From contig CAMWWJ010000141.1 in assembly GCA_947177925.1 (NCBI GenBank), forward strand, positions 1-8,426: a DNA stretch of 8,426 nucleotides. The letters run 5' to 3'. A program made the translations under genes and the position numbers. Under the pieces are notes generated by a model. That model did no database searches. It was given only the letters and a program-made list of their open reading frames with translations, and was not told the origin of the DNA. The stretch is from an uncultured Lachnospiraceae bacterium. GTDB taxonomy: Bacteria > Bacillota > Clostridia > Lachnospirales > Lachnospiraceae. Shown in pieces: positions 7,067 through 8,426 of this stretch. Every line of letters begins with the position of its first letter. The first letter of the stretch is position 1.

Positions 7067-7072
7067 TCCTCC
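7067..7072 (-). promoter_or_regulatory. Ribosome binding site for the TetR repressor
   Basis: Minus-strand GGAGGA with a 7-nt spacer to the ATG at 7059. It fixes the start and excludes the 20-codon upstream extension. Confidence 0.85.
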
Positions 7073-7093
7073 AATCTTATCACTGTTAAGATT
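7073..7093. promoter_or_regulatory. TetR operator 1 (promoter-proximal)
   Basis: A 21-bp palindrome with arms AATCTTA/TAAGATT around a short centre; 9 of 10 symmetric pairs match. It overlaps the -10 box and the expected transcription start, and ends just before the ribosome binding site. It is 18/21 identical to operator 2, 30 bp away. The likely ligand is the TetR protein encoded immediately downstream. Confidence 0.8.
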
Positions 7094-7119
7094 ATATCAC
7101 TTAATCTTAGCAGTGTCAA
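7091..7119 (-). promoter_or_regulatory. Consensus sigma-A promoter of the TetR-flavoprotein operon
   Basis: The minus strand has TTGACA (plus 7114-7119), a 17-bp spacer and TATAAT (plus 7091-7096), a perfect match to the housekeeping consensus in both boxes and spacing. Initiation is expected near 7083-7085, giving a leader of about 25 nt. Operator 1 covers the -10 and start; operator 2 covers the -35. A strong promoter held off by its own repressor is the natural reading. Confidence 0.88.
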
Positions 7120-7123
7120 GATT
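7103..7123. promoter_or_regulatory. TetR operator 2 (covering the -35 box)
   Basis: A second 21-bp palindrome, arms AATCTT/AAGATT, with 8 of 10 symmetric pairs matching. It is in the same orientation as operator 1 with exactly 30 bp between equivalent positions, about three helical turns, so two repressor dimers could bind on nearly the same DNA face. The -35 TTGACA lies inside it. Confidence 0.78.
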
Positions 7124-7243
7124 TAGGGCAGAATATTGAAAGTCTTTCACCTTCCCGAAAAACGGTATAGCAGAAAATGTATTCTATTTTGGCTAACTGA
7201 TAGAACTGCATATAATTCTAACCGTTTTTCTTTTGACAGCCTC

Positions 7244-7306
7244 TCAAATATGCCCTTGCTGAAAATAAAAGGTAGCTGATTTTCCGTTAGGATAAACCGC
7301 TACCAT
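7244..7306 (-). other. Possible 20-codon leader ORF overlapping a terminator hairpin
   Basis: An ATG at 7306 opens a 20-codon frame (MVAVYPNGKS...) ending in TGA at 7244. The start codon and first codons lie in repeat copy A and in the first arm of the 7262-7304 hairpin. This layout resembles a leader-peptide attenuator, as found upstream of some antibiotic-resistance genes in Firmicutes. No Shine-Dalgarno precedes it and no target gene follows before the TetR promoter, so it may be a relic or chance. Confidence 0.2.
7262..7304 (-). terminator. Intrinsic terminator-like hairpin with T-run
   Basis: On the minus strand GGTAGC (7304-7299) pairs with GCTACC (7276-7271), and inside it GGTTT pairs with AAATC with one bulged A. 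TTTTATTTT follows at once (7270-7262). It would stop transcripts coming from the acetyltransferase side before the TetR promoter. It could instead be an attenuator, since a short ORF starts in its first arm. Confidence 0.6.
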
Positions 7307-7321
7307 AAGTAAGCAATATTC
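7290..7321 (-). repeat. Dispersed repeat, copy A
   Basis: Minus-strand GAATATTGCTTACTTATGG and the next 13 bases match copy B (8240-8271) at 27 of 32 positions without gaps. Weaker similarity continues upstream to about 7346 (TTGACA in A, ATGACA in B). The two copies share orientation and lie on opposite sides of the acetyltransferase gene, 950 bp apart. Confidence 0.7.
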
Positions 7322-7378
7322 AGTTTTTATATTTCTGCTCTGTCAAACGATTTTATCATTTTAATGTTTGCAAATAGA

Positions 7379-7413
7379 GCAGAAGAAAAGCACTTAAATT
7401 TTCCTAAGTGCTT
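7379..7413 (-). terminator. Terminator-like hairpin of the acetyltransferase gene
   Basis: AAGCACTTA (7388-7396) and TAAGTGCTT (7405-7413) form a perfect 9-bp stem with an 8-base loop, 41 bp after the acetyltransferase stop. On the minus strand a T-rich but interrupted tract (TTCTTCT) follows, so termination may be partial. The stronger hairpin at 7262-7304 could be a backup. Confidence 0.55.
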
Positions 7414-7454
7414 AGTTCTGTATCTTCCCGACAAAATGGAAGTTGTAATACTCT

Positions 7455-7979
7455 TCAAAACAATAAATACCAAAAAACAGCAAATTCATCATTATTAAAG
7501 TTCCTATAAAGCATAGTGTTGACTGCACCGATTACAAAGCCGCATTTTGCATAGAACCGACAAGCCAACAAATTATTGTCCTGCGTTTCTAATGCTAAAC
7601 CCTTTAGATTAGAATTTTCAGCCCATTCAATTGCCTTTTGTATTAAACCTGTGCCGATTCCCCGTCCCCTTTCCGATTTTGCAACACAAATATCCTCAAT
7701 AAAAGCATACCTATTCCAATCTCTTTTCAGAACAATTTGTCCAACACATCCGGCATCAGAATAGGCTAAGAAAATAGTTTTATCGGGATTATTGATATAA
7801 CTAGCATAGTCCAAAGTATCATCCGGATATACTTTCATATTGGATTGTTCATATATTTCTTCCGTATATGTCCATATTCCGTTGATAAATACAGGCTTTA
7901 TTTTTCCAATGATTTCAAACGGCTGATTTGCTTTATTTATATCTGTAAGATTTTGTTGATTTATTTTTACAATTTCCAT
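7455..7979 (-). CDS. GNAT N-acetyltransferase, streptothricin acetyltransferase (SatA/Sat4)-like
   Basis: A 174-residue cytoplasmic GNAT enzyme. From memory its sequence tracks streptothricin acetyltransferases such as Sat4 along its length: FEIIGKIKP (21-29), WTYTE (36-40), WNRYAFIEDICV (88-99), the acetyl-CoA loop RGRGIG (104-109), AIEWA (116-120), LETQDNNLLAC (130-140), FYAKCGFVIGAV (142-153) and the C-terminal AVFWYLLF (167-174). Such enzymes use acetyl-CoA to acetylate the beta-lysine part of streptothricin and give resistance. The start at 7979 is chosen for GGGGAG at a 7-nt spacer; five upstream in-frame codons (MGSLN) have no site of their own. The gene is monocistronic, AT-rich (about 32% GC in one counted line), with its own promoter and terminators, and its setting suggests acquisition. 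Activity on streptothricin is inferred from family; another amine substrate is possible. Confidence 0.85.
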   Translation of the reverse strand: MEIVKINQQNLTDINKANQPFEIIGKIKPVFINGIWTYTEEIYEQSNMKVYPDDTLDYASYINNPDKTIFLAYSDAGCVGQIVLKRDWNRYAFIEDICVAKSERGRGIGTGLIQKAIEWAENSNLKGLALETQDNNLLACRFYAKCGFVIGAVNTMLYRNFNNDEFAVFWYLLF

Positions 7980-7986
7980 ATTAAGG

Positions 7987-7992
7987 CTCCCC
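7987..7992 (-). promoter_or_regulatory. Ribosome binding site for the acetyltransferase
   Basis: Minus-strand GGGGAG, 7 nt before the ATG at 7979. It overlaps the alternative ATG at 7994, so the internal start is preferred. Confidence 0.75.
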
Positions 7993-8040
7993 ATAAAATG
8001 CCAAATTCTGATAAGACAAAATCTTTATCACTTAACAGAT

Positions 8041-8069
8041 ATTATATTTTATCTCTAAAAAGTCCGCAA
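8041..8069 (-). promoter_or_regulatory. Candidate promoter of the acetyltransferase gene
   Basis: The minus strand has TTGCGG (plus 8064-8069), a 17-bp spacer and a perfect TATAAT (plus 8041-8046). The -35 is weak (three of six). Start is expected near 8034, giving a leader of about 55 nt. Just after the -10, AGTGATAAAGATT (8032-8020) resembles the sequence at the same place in the TetR promoter, AGTGATAAGATT. Confidence 0.55.
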
Positions 8070-8112
8070 GCCCTTGAAACCACTAAATTTATAGCAAGTG
8101 AGTTTGCCCTTA

Positions 8113-8171
8113 TTCTTTCCCTTACATTATATCCCTTTTCCTTGTATTACGAACCCTCATAAGGGAAAGAA
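8113..8171. repeat. 12-bp perfect inverted repeat
   Basis: TTCTTTCCCTTA (8113-8124) and TAAGGGAAAGAA (8160-8171) are exact reverse complements around a 35-base loop. No T-run follows on either strand. It lies between the right-edge gene and the acetyltransferase promoter; role unknown. Confidence 0.55.
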
Positions 8172-8239
8172 AATCAAGTAACATATTATAACATTTTATG
8201 AATGGCAACTGGGGAGAAAACCTAATTCATATCTGCATT

Positions 8240-8271
8240 GAATAAAACACTACCATAGGTAAACAATATTC
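8240..8271 (-). repeat. Dispersed repeat, copy B
   Basis: Minus-strand GAATATTGTTTACCTATGG and the next 13 bases match copy A (7290-7321) at 27 of 32 positions. It begins 15 bases after the stop of the right-edge reading frame. An ATG here (8256) opens a 9-codon frame (MVVFYSMQI), which parallels the short ORF start in copy A but lacks its hairpin and T-run. Confidence 0.7.
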
Positions 8272-8286
8272 GTTTTTTTCTTTTGC

Positions 8287-8426
8287 TTATTTGTCATAGT
8301 TTTCGATTAAGGAATGGTAGAATTCCATATCTTTATCGGACATCTCGTAATAGAATATTAAAAACTCTTGCGGAATGAAAGCATTAATTCTTTCATCTGA
8401 TGCTGTCATTTTAATAACATTAGAAT
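8287..8426 (-). CDS. Partial unrecognised protein, C-terminal end only
   Basis: A minus-strand frame enters from the right edge and ends at TAA (8287-8289), giving 45 residues. The composition is protein-like (ASDERINAFIPQEFLIFYY; then MSDKDMEFYHSLIENYDK), acidic and aromatic, probably helical. I do not recognise the family. The N-terminus, start and ribosome binding site are outside the window. The codons read naturally and no competing gene exists here, but a 46-codon open frame in AT-rich DNA could be chance. Confidence 0.5.
   Translation of the reverse strand, partial: SNVIKMTASDERINAFIPQEFLIFYYEMSDKDMEFYHSLIENYDK

Larger units (their letters stand above)
7124..7454. other. Non-coding region between the acetyltransferase and TetR genes
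   Basis: A 331-bp AT-rich stretch without a convincing gene. Reading on the minus strand from the acetyltransferase stop, it holds a terminator-like hairpin (7388-7413), a 9-bp inverted repeat (TTCTGCTCT at 7333-7341, AGAGCAGAA at 7376-7384), repeat copy A (7290-7321), a second hairpin with a T-run (7262-7304) and then about 120 bp with nothing I recognise. A stop-free frame on the minus strand (7147-7299) has no ATG and no ribosome binding site. It could be the remains of a lost gene. Confidence 0.6.
7980..8286. other. Non-coding region upstream of the acetyltransferase gene
   Basis: A 307-bp AT-rich stretch holding, in minus-strand order, repeat copy B, a 12-bp inverted repeat (8113-8171), and the promoter and leader of the acetyltransferase. 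A plus-strand frame crosses it (7845-8162), but it is antisense to the acetyltransferase and looks like a shadow. No other gene is supported. Confidence 0.6.

Noticed and set aside
7147..7299. Minus-strand open frame of about 50 codons ending RFSGR
   Set aside because: No ATG, no ribosome binding site, and its start lies inside the terminator hairpin; no family recognised. At most a gene relic.
7845..8162. Plus-strand 105-codon frame across the acetyltransferase start region
   Set aside because: It is antisense to a well-supported gene and its promoter, with low-complexity composition and no ribosome binding site seen.
1..8426. tRNA, rRNA, CRISPR array, IS transposase, integrase
   Set aside because: I read for cloverleaf arms, regularly spaced repeats and recombinase motifs on both strands and saw none.

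Overview
The window looks like a chromosomal segment of an anaerobic, low-to-moderate-GC Firmicute, most likely a gut Clostridia of the Lachnospiraceae type. The basis is protein content read by eye (a ferredoxin-type [FeFe] hydrogenase, a clostridial-style GluRS), strong GGAGG ribosome binding sites and TTGACA/TATAAT promoters. No database search was possible, so genus is not assigned. Every gene I can support is on the minus strand, so transcription runs from high to low coordinates.

Left block (about 1-4991, near 50% GC in the one 60-base line counted): a probable operon of [FeFe] hydrogenase (4991-3489), glutamyl-tRNA synthetase gltX (3466-2012) and a UvrD/Rep-type DNA helicase (2019-151). 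The hydrogenase-gltX gap is 22 bp, and gltX and the helicase overlap by 8 nt. Upstream of the hydrogenase is an 18-bp sequence matching, from memory, the clostridial Rex operator in 13 of 14 specified positions. This suggests NADH/NAD+ control of H2 production. Beyond the helicase, 1-150 holds only two hairpins.

Junction (4992-5237): this stretch holds the hydrogenase leader and an 83-bp, nearly perfect hairpin (32-bp arms, one mismatch). The DNA becomes AT-richer to its right (about 32-42% in the lines counted).

Right block (5238-8426), probably acquired or accessory: a three-gene cassette of a TetR/AcrR repressor (7059-6448), an iron-sulfur-flavoprotein-like protein (6451-5942) and an NAD(P)H:FMN-type oxidoreductase (5945-5238). 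The genes are linked by two ATGA overlaps and driven by a consensus promoter buried in two near-identical 21-bp palindromic operators. This reads as an auto-repressed, inducible redox or xenobiotic-response unit. Upstream lies a monocistronic GNAT acetyltransferase resembling streptothricin acetyltransferases (7979-7455). It has its own promoter and is followed by two terminator-like hairpins. The non-coding stretches on each side of it carry related copies of a short sequence (7290-7321 and 8240-8271). The right edge cuts an unrecognised reading frame.

Functionally, the left block joins ferredoxin reoxidation to housekeeping translation and DNA repair. The right block looks like a small stress/resistance island placed next to it. 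I saw no rRNA, tRNA, CRISPR array, transposase or integrase.
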